Origin: Elmis aenea
Taxonomy: Eukaryota; Arthropoda; Insecta; Coleoptera; Elmidae
Direction of reading: 5' to 3'
DNA: 64,000 nt
NCBI GenBank assembly: GCA_947652605.1
Contig: CANTFG010000186.1
Location: forward strand, 1 to 64,000
Part shown: piece by piece, positions 9,407-23,090 of the stretch
Numbering within the stretch: position 1 is the first letter of the stretch
Layout: every line of letters starts with the position of its first letter
Notes under the pieces: model-generated
Databases searched by the model: none
Told to the model about the DNA's origin: nothing
Seen by the model: only the letters and a program-made list of their open reading frames with translations
Position numbers and translations under genes: made by a program

Positions 9407-12400
9407 GAAATTATTAAAAATTAAAACCAGCTCATTGAAAGACATATGCAAAACAATTGTATTCATGTAAAGAGGCGATGGATAAACTGTTCCTGTGATA
9501 TACAAATCAATAAATGAAATTGTTGCGAAATATTCGCTCAAGGAACATATGTATTAACTAAAGCACGGTATTTTTAGGAAATTATTAAAAATTAAAACCA
9601 GCTCATTGAAAGACATATGCAAAACAATTGTATTCATGTAAAGAGGCGATGGATAAACTGTTTCTGTGATATACAAATCAATAATTAAAATTGTTTCGAA
9701 ATATTCGCTCAAGGAACATATGTATTAACTAAAGCACGGTATTTTTAGGAAATTATTAAAAATTAAAACCAGCTCATTGAAAGACATATGCAAAACAATT
9801 GTATTCATGTAAAGAGGCGATGGATAAACTGTTCCTGTGATATACAAATCAATAATTAAAATTGTTTAGAAATAGTCGCTCAAGGAACATATGTATTAAC
9901 TAAAGCACGGTATTTTTAGGAAATTATTAAAAATTAAAACCAGCTCATTGAAAGACATATGCAAAACAATTGTATTCATGTAAAGAAGCGATGGATAAAT
10001 TGTTCCTGTGATATACAAATCAATAATTAAAATTGTTTAGAAATAGTCGCTCAAGGAACATATGTATTAACTAAAGCACGGTATTTTTAGGAAATTATTA
10101 AAAATTAAAACCCGCTCATTGAAAGACATATGCAAAACAATTGTATTCATGTAAAGAGGCGATGGATAAACTGTTCCTGTGATATACAAATCAATAATTA
10201 AAATTGTTTCGAAATAGTCGCTCAAGGAACATATGTATGTATTAACTAAAGCACGGTATTTTTAGGAAATTATTAAAAATTAAAACCAGCTCATTGAAAG
10301 ACATATGCAAAACAATTGTATTCATGTAAAGAGGCGATGGATAAACTGTTTCTGTGATATACAAATCAATAATTAAAATTGTGTAGAAATAGTCGCTCAA
10401 GGAACATATGTATTAACTAAAGCACGGTATTTTTAGGAAATTATTAAAAATTAAAACCAGCTCATTGAAAGACATATGCAAAACAATTGTATTCATGTAA
10501 AGAGGCGATGGATAAACTGTTCCTGTGATATACAAATCAATAATTAAAATTGTTTCGAAATAGTCGCTCAAGGAACACATGTATTAACTAAAGCACGGCA
10601 TTTTTAGGAAATTATTAAAAATTAAAACCAGCTCATTGAAAGACATATGCAAAACAATTGTATTCATGTAAAGAGGCGATGGATAAACTGTTCCTGTGAT
10701 ATACAAATCAATAATTAAAATTGTTTCGAAATAGTCGCTCAAGAAACATAATGTATTAACTAAAGCACGGTATTTTTAGGAAATTATTAAAAATTAAAAC
10801 CAGCTCATTGAAAGACATATGCAAAACAATTGTATTCATGTAAAGAGGCGATGGATAAACTGTTCCTGTGATATACAAATCAATAATTAAAATTGTGTAG
10901 AAATAGTCGCTCAAGGAACATATGTATTAACTAAAGCACGGTATTTTTAGGAAATTATTAATAATTAAAACCAGCTCATTGAAAGACATATGCAAAACAA
11001 TTGTATTCATGTAAAGAGGCGATGGATAAACTGTTTCTGTGATATACAAATCAATAATTAAAATTGTTTCGAAATAGTCGCTCAAGGAACATATGTATTA
11101 ACTAAAGCACGGTATTTTTAGAAAATTATTAAAAATTAAAACCAGCTCATTGAAAGACATATGCAAAATTGTATTCATGTAAAGAGGCGATGGATAAACT
11201 GTTCCTGTGATATATAAATCAATAATTAAAATTGTTTCGAAATAGTCGCTCAAGGAACACATGTATTAACTAAAGCACGGCATTTTTAGGAAATTATTAA
11301 AAATTAAAACCAGCTCATTGAAAGACATATGCAAAACAATTGTATTCATGTAAAGAGGCGATGGATAAACTGTTTCTGTGATATACAAATCAATAATTAA
11401 AATTGTTTCGAAATAGTCGCTCAAGGAACATATGTATTAACTAAAGCGCGGTATTTTTAGGAAATTATTAAAAATTAAAACCAGCTCATTGAAAGACATA
11501 TGCAAAACAATTGTATTCATGTAAAGAGGCGATGGATAAACTGTTTCTGTGATATACAAATCAATAATTAAAATTGTTTCGAAATAGTCGCTCAAGGAAC
11601 ATATGTATTAACTAAAGCACGGTATTTTTAGGAAAGTATTAAAAATTTAAACCAGCTCATTAAAAGACATATGCAAAACAATTGTATTCATGTAAAGTGG
11701 CGATGGATAAACTGTTTCTGTGATATACAAATCAATAATTAAAATTGTGTAGAAATAGTCGCTCAAGGAACATATGTATTAACTAAAGCACGGTATTTTT
11801 AGGAAAGTATTAAAAATTTAAACCAGCTCATTAAAAGACATATGCAAAACAATTGTATTCATGTAAAGTGGCGATGGATAAACTGTTTCTGTGATATACA
11901 AATCAATAATTAAAATTGTTTCGAAATAGTCGCTCAAGGAACATATGTATTAACTAAAGCGCGGTATTTTTAGGAAATTATTAAAAATTAAAACCAGCTC
12001 ATTGAAAGACATATGCAAAACAATTGTATTCATGTAAAGAGGCGATGGATAAACTGTTTCTGTGATATACAAATCAATAATTAAAATTGTTTCGAAATAG
12101 TCGCTCAAGGAACATATGTATTAACTAAAGCACGGTATTTTTAGGAAATTATTAAAAATTTAAACCAGCTCATTAAAAGACATATGCAAAACAATTGTAT
12201 TCATGTAAAGAGGCGATGGATAAACTGTTTCTGTGATATACAAATCAATAATTAAAATTGTTTCGAAGTAGTCGCTCAAGGAACATATGTATTAACTAAA
12301 GCACGGTATTTTTAGGAAATTATTAAAAATTAAAACCAGCTCATTGAAAGACATATGCAAAACAATTGTATTCATGTAAAGTGGCGATGGATAAACTGTT

Positions 12401-14715
12401 TCTGTGATATACAAATCAATAATTAAAATTGTTTCGAAATAGTCGCTCAAGGAACACATGTATTAACTAAAGCCCGGTATTTTTAGGAAATTATTAAAAA
12501 TTAAAACCAGCTCATTGAAAGACATATGCAAAACAATTGTATTCATGTAAAGTGGCGATGGATAAACTGTTTCTGTGATATACAAATCAATAATTAAAAT
12601 TGTTTCGAAATAGTCGCTCAAGGAACACATGTATTAACTAAAGCACGGTATTTTTAGGAAATTATTAAAAATTAAAACCAGCTCATTGAAAGACATATGC
12701 AAAACAATTGTATTCATGTAAAGAGGCGATGGATAAACTGTTTCTGTGATATACAAATCAATAATTAAAATTGTTTCGAAATAGTCGCTCAAGGAACATA
12801 TGTATTAACTAAAGCACGGTATTTTTAGGAAAGTATTAAAAATTTAAACCAGCTCATTAAAAGACATATGCAAAACAATTGTATTCATGTAAAGTGGCGA
12901 TGGATAAACTGTTTCTGTGATATACAAATCAATAATTAAAATTGTTTCGAAATAGTCGCTCAAGGAACACATGTATTAACTAAAGCACGGTATTTTTAGG
13001 AAATTATTAAAAATTAAAACCAGCTCATTGAAAGACATATGCAAAACAATTGTATTCATGTAAAGAGGCGATGGATAAACTGTTCCTGTGATATACAAAT
13101 CAATAATTAAAATTGTTTCGAAATAGTCGCTCAAGGAACATATGTATTAACTAAAGCACGGTATTTTTAGGAAATTATTAAAAATTAAAACCAGCTCATT
13201 GAAAGACATATGCAAAACAATTGTATTCATGTAAAGAGGCGATGGATAAACTGTTCCTGTGATATACAAATCAATAATTAAAATTGTTTAGAAATAGTCG
13301 CTCAAGGAACATATGTATTAACTAAAGCACGGTATTTTTAGGAAATTATTAAAAATTAAAACCAGCTCATTGAAAGACATATGCAAAACAATTGTATTCA
13401 TGTAAAGAGGCGATGGATAAACTGTTCCTGTGATATACAAATCAATAATTAAAATTGTTTAGAAATAGTCGCTCAAGGAACATATGTATTAACTAAAGCA
13501 CGGTATTTTTAGGAAATTATTAAAAATTAAAACCAGCTCATTGAAAGACATATGCAAAACAATTGTATTCATGTAAAGAGGCGATGGATAAACTGTTTCT
13601 GTGATATACAAATCAATAATTAAAATTGTTTCGAAATAGTCGCTCAAGGAACATATGTATTAACTAAAGCACGGTATTTTTAGGAAATTATTAAAAATTT
13701 AAACCAGCTCATTGAAAGACATATGCAAAACAATTGTATTCATGTAAAGTGGCGATGGATAAACTGTTTCTGTGATATACAAATCAATAATTAAAATTGT
13801 TTCGAAATAGTCGCTCAAGGAACATATGTATTAACTAAAGCACGGTATTTTTAGGAAATTATTAAAAATTAAAACCAGCTCATTGAAAGACATATGCAAA
13901 ACAATTGTATTCATGTAAAGAGGCGATGGATAAACTGTTCCTGTGATATACAAATCAATAATTAAAATTGTTTAGAAATAGTCGCTCAAGGAACATATGT
14001 ATTAACTAAAGCACGGTATTTTTAGGAAATTATTAAAAATTAAAACCAGCTCATTGAAAGACATATGCAAAACAATTGTATTCATGTAAAGAGGCGATGG
14101 ATAAACTGTTTCTGTGATATACAAATCAATAATTAAAATTGTTTCGAAATAGTCGCTCAAGGAACATATTATGTATTAACTAAAGCACGGTATTTTTAGG
14201 AAATTATTAAAAATTTAAACCAGCTCATTAAAAGACATATGCAAAACAATTGTATTCATGTAAAGTGGCGATGGATAAACTGTTTCTGTGATATACAAAT
14301 CAATAATTAAAATTGTTTCGAAATAGTCGCTCAAGGAACATATGTATTAACTAAAGCACGGTATTTTTAGGAAATTATTAAAAATTAAAACCAGCTCATT
14401 GAAAGACATATGCAAAACAATTGTATTCATGTAAAGAGGCGATGGATAAACTGTTCCTGTGATATACAAATCAATAATTAAAATTGTTTCGAAATAGTCG
14501 CTCAAGGAACACATGTATTAACTAAAGCACGGCATTTTTAGGAAATTATTAAAAATTAAAACCAGCTCATTGAAAGACATATGCAAAACAATTGTATTCA
14601 TGTAAAGAGGCGATGGATAAACTGTTTCTGTGATATACAAATCAATAATTGAAATTGTTTCGAAATAGTCGCTCAAGGAACATAATATGTATTAACTAAA
14701 GCACGGTATTTTTAG
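9407..14715. repeat. Irregular satellite stretch without a clear long HOR
   Basis: I found no block of more than a few monomers repeated in order within this stretch. From about 10.9 kb to 14.3 kb most monomers carry 86T, and many are V-type (67T, 17T, 31A). Two neighbouring V-type monomers at 11632 and 11803 share the rare start gaaagtatt, which also occurs at 12829. Length variants are 10608 (+1), 11122 (-3, gcaaaattg), 14026 (+3, catattatg) and 14542 (+3, cataatatg). Confidence 0.8.
11632..11973. repeat. Adjacent duplicated V-type monomers
   Basis: Both copies begin gaaagtatt and carry 17T, 31A, 67T and 86T. They differ in the box-like motif: GTAG in the first, TTCG in the second. The second also has gcgcgg, shared with the 11290 monomer. 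This is probably a single-monomer duplication followed by exchange in the right half. Confidence 0.65.
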
Positions 14716-17620
14716 GAAATTATTAAAAATTAAAACCAGCTCATTGAAAGACATATGCAAAACAATTGTATTCATGTAAAGAGGCGATGGATAAACTGTT
14801 CCTGTGATGTACAAATCAATAATTAAAATTTTTTCGAAATAGTCGCTCAAGGAACACATGTATTAACTAAAGCACGGCATTTTTAGGAAATTATTAAAAA
14901 TTAAAACCAGCTCATTGAAAGACATATGCAAAACAAATTTTTTCATGTAAAGATGCGAAGGATAAACTCTTCCTGTGATATACAAATCAATAATTAAAAT
15001 TGTTTCGAAATAGTCGCTCAAGGTACATTTGTATTAACTAAAGCACGGTATTTTTAGGAAATGATTAAAAATTAAAACCAGCTCATTGAAAGACATGCAA
15101 AACAATTGTATTCATGTAAAGAGGCGATGGATAAACTGTTCCTGTGATATACAAATCAATAATTAAAATTGTTTCGAAATAGTCGCTCAAGGAACATATG
15201 TATTAACTAAAGCACGGTATTTTTAGGAAATGATTAAAAATTAAAACCAGCTCATTGAAAGACATATGCAAAACAATTGTATTCATGTAAAGAGGCGATG
15301 GATAAACTGTTTCTGTGATATACAAATCAATAATTAAAATTGTTTCGAAATAGTCGCTCAAGGAACATATGTATTAACTAAAGCACGGTATTTTTAGGAA
15401 ATTATTAAAAATTAAAACCAGCTCATTGAAAGACATATGCAAAACAATTGTATTCATGTAAAGAGGCGATGGATAAACTGTTCCTGTGATATACAAATCA
15501 ATAATTGAAATTGTTTCGAAATAGTCGCTCAAGGAACATATGTATTAACTAAAGCACGGTATTTTTAGGAAATTATTAAAAATTAAAACCATCTCTTTGA
15601 AAGACATATGCAAAACAATTGTATTCATGTAAAGAGGTGATGGATAAACTGTTCCTGTGATATACAAATCAATAATTAAAATTGTTCAGAAATAGTCGCT
15701 CAAGGAACATATGTATTAACTAAAGCACGGTATTTTTAGGAAATTATTAAAAATTAAAACCAGCTCATTGAAAGACATATGCAAAACAATTGTATTCATG
15801 TAAAGAGGCGATGGATAAACTGTTCCTGTGATATACAAATCAATAATTAAAATTGTTTAGAAATAGTCGCTCAAGGAACATATGTAGTAACTAAAGCACG
15901 GTATTTTTAGGAAATTATTAAAAATTAAAACCAGCTCATTGAAAGACATATGCAAAACAATTGTATTCATGTAAAGAGGCGATGGATAAACTGTTCCTGT
16001 GATATACAAATCAATAATTAAAATTGTTTAGAAATAGTCGCTCAAGGAACATATGTATTAACTAAAGCACGGTATTTTTAGGAAATTATTAAAAATTAAA
16101 ACCAGCTCATTGAAAGACATATGCAAAACAATTGTATTCATGTAAAGAGGCGATGGATAAACTGTTCCTGTGATATACAAATCAATAATTAAAATTTTTT
16201 CGAAATAGTCGCTCAAGGAACATATGTATTAACTAAAGCACGGTATTTTTAGGAAATTATTAAAAATTAAAACCAGCTCATTGAAAAACATATGCAAAAC
16301 AATTGTATTCATGTAAAGAGGCGATGGATAAACTGTTCCTGTGATATACAAATCAATAATTAAAATTGTTTAGAAATAGTCGCTCAAGGAACATATGTAT
16401 TAACTAAAGCACGGTATTTTTAGGAAATTATTAAAAATTAAAACCAGCTCATTGAAAGACATATGCAAAACAATTGTATTCATGTAAAGAGGCGATGGAT
16501 AAACTGTTCCTGTGATATACAAATCAATAATTAAAATTGTTTCGAAATAGTCGCTCAAGGAACATATGTATTAACTAAAGCACGGTATTTTTAGGAAATT
16601 ATTAAAAATTAAAACCAGCTCATTGAAAGACATATGCAAAACAATTGTATTCATGTAAAGAGGCGATGGATAAACTGTTCCTGTGATATACAAATCAATA
16701 ATTGAAATTGTTTCGAAATAGTCGCTCAAGGAACATATGTATTAACTAAAGCACGGTATTTTTAGGAAATTATTAAAAATTAAAACCAGCTCATTGAAAG
16801 ACATATGCAAAACAATTGTATTCATGTAAAGAGGCGATGGATAAACTGTTCCTGTGATATACAAATCAATAATTAAAATTGTTCAGAAATAGTCGCTTAA
16901 GGAACATATGTATTAACTAAAGCACGGTATTTTTAGGAAATTATTAAAAATTAAAACCAGCTCATTGAAAGACATATGCAAAACAATTGTATTCATGTAA
17001 AAAAGCGATGGATAAACTGTTCCTGTGATATACAAATCAATAATTAAAATTGTTCAGAAATAGTCGCTCAAGGAACATATGTATTAACTAAAGCACGGTA
17101 TTTTTAGGAAATTATTAAAAATTAAAACCAGCTCATTGAAAGACATATGCAAAACAATTGTATTCATGTAAAGAAGCGATGGATAAATTGTTCCTGTGAT
17201 ATACAAATCAATAATTAAAATTGTTTAGAAATAGTCGCTCAAGGAACATATGTATTAACTAAAGCACGGTATTTTTAGGAAATTATTAAAAATTAAAACC
17301 AGCTCATTGAAAGACATATGCAAAACAATTGTATTCATGTAAAGAGGCGATGGATAAACTGTTTCTGTGATATACAAATCAATAATTAAAATTGTTTCGA
17401 AATAGTCGCTCAAGGAACATATGTATTAACTAAAGCACGGTATTTTTAGGAAATTATTAAAAATTTAAACCAGCTCATTAAAAGACATATGCAAAACAAT
17501 TGTATTCATGTAAAGTGGCGATGGATAAACTGTTTCTGTGATATACAAATCAATAATTAAAATTGTTTCGAAATAGTCGCTCAAGGAACATATGTATTAA
17601 CTAAAGCACGGTATTTTTAG
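14716..17620. repeat. Seventeen-monomer block, copy 1 (repeated at 23091)
   Basis: Every monomer from 14716 to 17620 has its counterpart exactly 8,375 bp downstream. Shared rare markers include the aattttttcg box flank, the patched monomer at 14887, the 169-bp monomer at 15058 (gacatgc), catctctttg, gtagtaac, gaaaaacat and aaaaaagcg. I noticed three substitutions between copies: 14809 (gatgt versus gatat), 15029 (catttg versus catatg) and 16898 (gctta versus gctca). Homology stops at 17621 (fn) versus 25996 (h). Confidence 0.92.
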
Positions 17621-17962
17621 GAAATTATTAAAAATTAAAACCAGCTCATTGAAAGACATATGCAAAACAATTGTATTCATGTAAAGAGGCGATGGATAAA
17701 CTGTTTCTGTGATATACAAATCAATAATTGAAATTGTTTCGAAATAGTCGCTCAAGGAACATATGTATTAACTAAAGCACGGTATTTTTAGGAAATTATT
17801 AAAAATTAAAACCAGCTCATTGAAAGACATATGCAAAACAATTGTATTCATGTAAAGTGGCGATGGATAAACTGTTTCTGTGATATACAAATCAATAATT
17901 AAAATTGTTTAGAAATAGTCGCTCAAGGAACATATGTATTAACTAAAGCACGGTATTTTTAG

Positions 17963-19159
17963 GAAATTATTAAAAATTAAAACCAGCTCATTGAAAGACA
18001 TATGCAAAACAATTGTATTCATGTAAAGAGGCGATGGATAAACTGTTTCTGTGATATACAAATCAATAATTAAAATTGTTTCGAAATAGTCGCTCAAGGA
18101 ACATATGTATTAACTAAAGCACGGTATTTTTAGGAAATTATTAAAAATTAAAACCAGCTCATTGAAAGACATATGCAAAACAATTGTATTCATGTAAAGA
18201 GGCGATGGATAAACTGTTCCTGTGATATACAAATCAATAATTAAAATTGTTTCGAAATAGTCGCTCAAGGAACACATGTATTAACTAAAGCACGGCATTT
18301 TTAGGAAATTATTAAAAATTAAAACCAGCTCATTGAAAGGCATATGCAAAACAATTGTATTCATGTAAAGAGGCGATGGATAAACTGTTCCTGTGATATA
18401 CAAATCAATAATTAAAATTGTTTAGAAATAGTCGCTCAAGGAACATATGTATTAACTAAAGCACGGTATTTTTAGGAAATTATTAAAAATTAAAACCAGC
18501 TCATTGAAAGACATATGCAAAACAATTGTATTCATGTAAAGAGGCGATGGATAAACTGTTTCTGTGATATACAAATCAATAATTGAAATTGTTTCGAAAT
18601 AGTCGCTCAAGGAACATATGTATTAACTAAAGCACGGTATTTTTAGGAAATTAATAAAAATTTAAACCAGCTCATTAAAAGACATATGCAAAACAATTGT
18701 ATTCATGTAAAGTGGCGATGGATAAACTGTTTCTGTGATATACAAATCAATAATTAAAATTGTTTCGAAATAGTCGCTCAAGGAACATATGTATTAACTA
18801 AAGCACGGTATTTTTAGGAAATTATTAAAAATTAAAACCAGCTCATTGAAAGACATATGCAAAACAATTGTATTCATGTAAAGAGGCGATGGATAAACTG
18901 TTCCTGTGATATACAAATCAATAATTAAAATTGTTTCGAAATAGTCACTCAAGGAACACATGTATTAACTAAAGCACGGCATTTTTAGGAAATTATTAAA
19001 AATTAAAACCAGCTCATTGAAAGACATATGCAAAACAATTGTATTCATGTAAAGAGGCGATGGATAAACTGTTCCTGTGATATACAAATCAATAATTAAA
19101 ATTGTTTAGAAATAGTCGCTCAAGGAACATATGTATTAACTAAAGCACGGTATTTTTAG
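17963..19159. repeat. Seven-monomer block, copy 1 (repeated at 20184)
   Basis: The order f, h, A (with aaaggcat), fn, V (with gaaattaat), h (with agtcactc), A is repeated at 20184-21380 with a 2,221-bp offset. That is thirteen monomers minus the 2-base deletion in the monomer at 20015. The rare markers aaaggcat (18340/20561) and agtcactc occur only in these two blocks. Confidence 0.92.
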
Positions 19160-22100
19160 GAAATTATTAAAAATTAAAACCAGCTCATTGAAAGACATAT
19201 GCAAAACAATTGTATTCATGTAAAGAGGCGATGGATAAACTGTTTCTGTGATATACAAATCAATAATTGAAATTGTTTCGAAATAGTCGCTCAAGGAACA
19301 TATGTATTAACTAAAGCACGGTATTTTTAGGAAATTATTAAAAATTAAAACCAGCTCATTGAAAGACATATGCAAAACAATTGTATTCATGTAAAGAGGC
19401 GATGGATAAACTGTTCCTGTGATATACAAATCAATAATTAAAATTGTTTCGAAATAGTCGCTCAAGGAACACATGTATTAACTAAAGCACGGTATTTTTA
19501 GGAAATTATTAAAAATTAAAACCAGCTCATTGAAAGACATATGCAAAACAATTGTATTCATGTAAAGAGGCGATGGATAAACTGTTCCTGTGATATACAA
19601 ATCAATAATTAAAATTGTTTCGAAATAGTCGCTCAAGGAACACATGTATTAACTAAAGCACGGCATTTTTAGGAAAGTATTAAAAATTAAAACCAGCTCA
19701 TTGAAAGACATATGCAAAACAATTGTATTCATGTAAAGAGGCGATGGATAAACTGTTCCTGTGATATACAAATCAATAATTAAAATTGTTTAGAAATAGT
19801 CGCTCAAGGAACATATGTATTAACTAAAGCACGGTATTTTTAGGAAATTATTAAAAATTAAAACCAGCTCATTGAAAGACATATGCAAAACAATTGTATT
19901 CATGTAAAGAGGCGATGGATAAACTGTTTCTGTGATATACAAATCAATAATTGAAATTGTTTCGAAATAGTCGCTCAAGGAACATATGTATTAACTAAAG
20001 CACGGTATTTTTAGGAAATTATTAAAAATTAAAACCAGCTCATTGAAAGACATATGCAAAACAATTGTATTCATGTAGTGGCGATGGATAAACTGTTTCT
20101 GTGATATACAAATCAATAATTAAAATTGTTTCGAAATAGTCGCTCAAGGAACATATGTATTAACTAAAGCACGGTATTTTTAGGAAATTATTAAAAATTA
20201 AAACCAGCTCATTGAAAGACATATGCAAAACAATTGTATTCATGTAAAGAGGCGATGGATAAACTGTTTCTGTGATATACAAATCAATAATTAAAATTGT
20301 TTCGAAATAGTCGCTCAAGGAACATATGTATTAACTAAAGCACGGTATTTTTAGGAAATTATTAAAAATTAAAACCAGCTCATTGAAAGACATATGCAAA
20401 ACAATTGTATTCATGTAAAGAGGCGATGGATAAACTGTTCCTGTGATATACAAATCAATAATTAAAATTGTTTCGAAATAGTCGCTCAAGGAACACATGT
20501 ATTAACTAAAGCACGGCATTTTTAGGAAATTATTAAAAATTAAAACCAGCTCATTGAAAGGCATATGCAAAACAATTGTATTCATGTAAAGAGGCGATGG
20601 ATAAACTGTTCCTGTGATATACAAATCAATAATTAAAATTGTTTAGAAATAGTCGCTCAAGGAACATATGTATTAACTAAAGCACGGTATTTTTAGGAAA
20701 TTATTAAAAATTAAAACCAGCTCATTGAAAGACATATGCAAAACAATTGTATTCATGTAAAGAGGCGATGGATAAACTGTTTCTGTGATATACAAATCAA
20801 TAATTGAAATTGTTTCGAAATAGTCGCTCAAGGAACATATGTATTAACTAAAGCACGGTATTTTTAGGAAATTAATAAAAATTTAAACCAGCTCATTAAA
20901 AGACATATGCAAAACAATTGTATTCATGTAAAGTGGCGATGGATAAACTGTTTCTGTGATATACAAATCAATAATTAAAATTGTTTCGAAATAGTCGCTC
21001 AAGGAACATATGTATTAACTAAAGCACGGTATTTTTAGGAAATTATTAAAAATTAAAACCAGCTCATTGAAAGACATATGCAAAACAATTGTATTCATGT
21101 AAAGAGGCGATGGATAAACTGTTCCTGTGATATACAAATCAATAATTAAAATTGTTTCGAAATAGTCACTCAAGGAACACATGTATTAACTAAAGCACGG
21201 CATTTTTAGGAAATTATTAAAAATTAAAACCAGCTCATTGAAAGACATATGCAAAACAATTGTATTCATGTAAAGAGGCGATGGATAAACTGTTCCTGTG
21301 ATATACAAATCAATAATTAAAATTGTTTAGAAATAGTCGCTCAAGGAACATATGTATTAACTAAAGCACGGTATTTTTAGGAAATTATTAAAAATTAAAA
21401 CCAGCTCATTGAAAGACATATGCAAAACAATTGTATTCATGTAAAGAGGCGATGGATAAACTGTTCCTGTGATATACAAATCAATAATTAAATTTTTTTC
21501 GAAATAGTCGCTCAAGGAACATATGTATTAACTAAAGCACGGTATTTTTAGGAAATTATTAAAAATTAAAACCAGCTCATTGAAAGACATATGCAAAACA
21601 ATTGTATTCATGTAAAGAGGCGATGGATAAACTGTTCCTGTGATATACAAATCAATAATTAAAATTGTTTCGAAATAGTCGCTCAAGGAACACATGTATT
21701 AACTAAAGCACGGCATTTTTAGGAAATTATTAAAAATTAAAACCAGCTCATTGAAAGACATATGCAAAACAATTGTATTCATGTAAAGAGGCGATGGATA
21801 AACTGTTCCTGTGATATACAAATCAATAATTAAAATTGTTTAGAAATAGTCGCTCAAGGAACATATGTATTAACTAAAGCACGGTATTTTTAGGAAATTA
21901 TTAAAAATTAAAACCAGCTCATTGAAAGACATATGCAAAACAATTGTATTCATGTAAAGAGGCGATGGATAAACTGTTTCTGTGATATACAAATCAATAA
22001 TTGAAATTGTTTCGAAATAGTCGCTCAAGGAACATATGTATTAACTAAAGCACGGTATTTTTAGGAAATTATTAAAAATTAAAACCAGCTCATTGAAAGA

Positions 22101-22235
22101 CATATGCAAAACAATTGTATTCATGTAAAGAGGCGATGGATAAACTGTTCCTGTGATATACAAATCAATAATTAAATTTTTTTCGAAATAGTCGCTCAAG
22201 GAACATATGTATTAACTAAAGCACGGTATTTTTAG
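18134..22235. repeat. Tetramer-based HOR region (h-A-fn-V, 684 bp)
   Basis: h monomers start at 18134, 18818, 19502, 20355, 21039 and 21552. Three of the intervals are exactly 684 bp (four monomers). Each h is followed by A and usually by fn, and the fourth position is often V. Substitutions of the fourth member (19331, 20015-20184, 21381) break perfect periodicity. The same order occurs singly at many other places (for example 4961-5644, 8552-9235, 54573-55085), so this region preserves what looks like the ancestral unit. Confidence 0.78.
20184..21380. repeat. Seven-monomer block, copy 2
   Basis: This is the downstream partner of 17963-19159. The preceding monomer (20015-20183) has a private 2-base deletion giving catgtagtgg. 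It is not the counterpart of the monomer before copy 1, so the left boundary of homology falls at or near the monomer start. Confidence 0.9.
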
Positions 22236-23090
22236 GAAATTATTAAAAATTAAAACCAGCTCATTGAAAAACATATGCAAAACAATTGTATTCATGTAAA
22301 GAGGCGATGGATAAACTGTTCCTGTGATATACAAATCAATAATTAAAATTGTTTAGAAATAGTCGCTCAAGGAACATATGTATTAACTAAAGCACGGTAT
22401 TTTTAGGAAAGTATTAAAAATTAAAACCAGCTCATTGAAAGACATATGCAAAACAATTGTATTCATGTAAAGAGGCGATGGATAAACTGTTCCTGTGATA
22501 TACAAATCAATAATTAAAATTGTGTAGAAATAGTCGCTCAAGGAACATATGTATTAACTAAAGCACGGTATTTTTAGGAAATTATTAAAAATTAAAACCA
22601 GCTCATTGAAAGACATATGCAAAACAATTGTATTCATGTAAAGAGGCGATGGATAAACTGTTCCTGTGATATACAAATCAATAATTAAAATTGTTTAGAA
22701 ATAGTCGCTCAAGGAACATATGTATTAACTAAAGCACGGTATTTTTAGGAAATTATTAAAAATTAAAACCAGCTCATTGAAAGACATATGCAAAACAATT
22801 GTATTCATGTAAAGAAGCGGTGGATAAATTGTTCCTGTGATATACAAATCAATAATTAAAATTGTTTAGAAATAGTCGCTCAAGGAACATATGTATTAAC
22901 TAAAGCACGGTATTTTTAGGAAATTATTAAAAATTAAAACCAGCTCATTGAAAGACATATGCAAAACAATTGTATTCATGTAAAGAAGCGATGGATAAAT
23001 TGTTCCTGTGATATACAAATCAATAATTAAAATTGTTTAGAAATAGTCGCTCGAGGAACATATGTATTAACTAAAGCACGGTATTTTTAG

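Noticed and set aside
15718..16058. Minus-strand open frame of about 113 codons spanning two monomers
   Set aside because: 171 is divisible by three, and one minus-strand frame has a single TAA per monomer, giving a 56-codon open frame in every typical copy. The marker gtagtaac (15740 monomer; also 2051 and 24115) removes that TAA, so two units join. V monomers add another stop, and no start context or codon constraint is visible. It is a by-product of the repeat.
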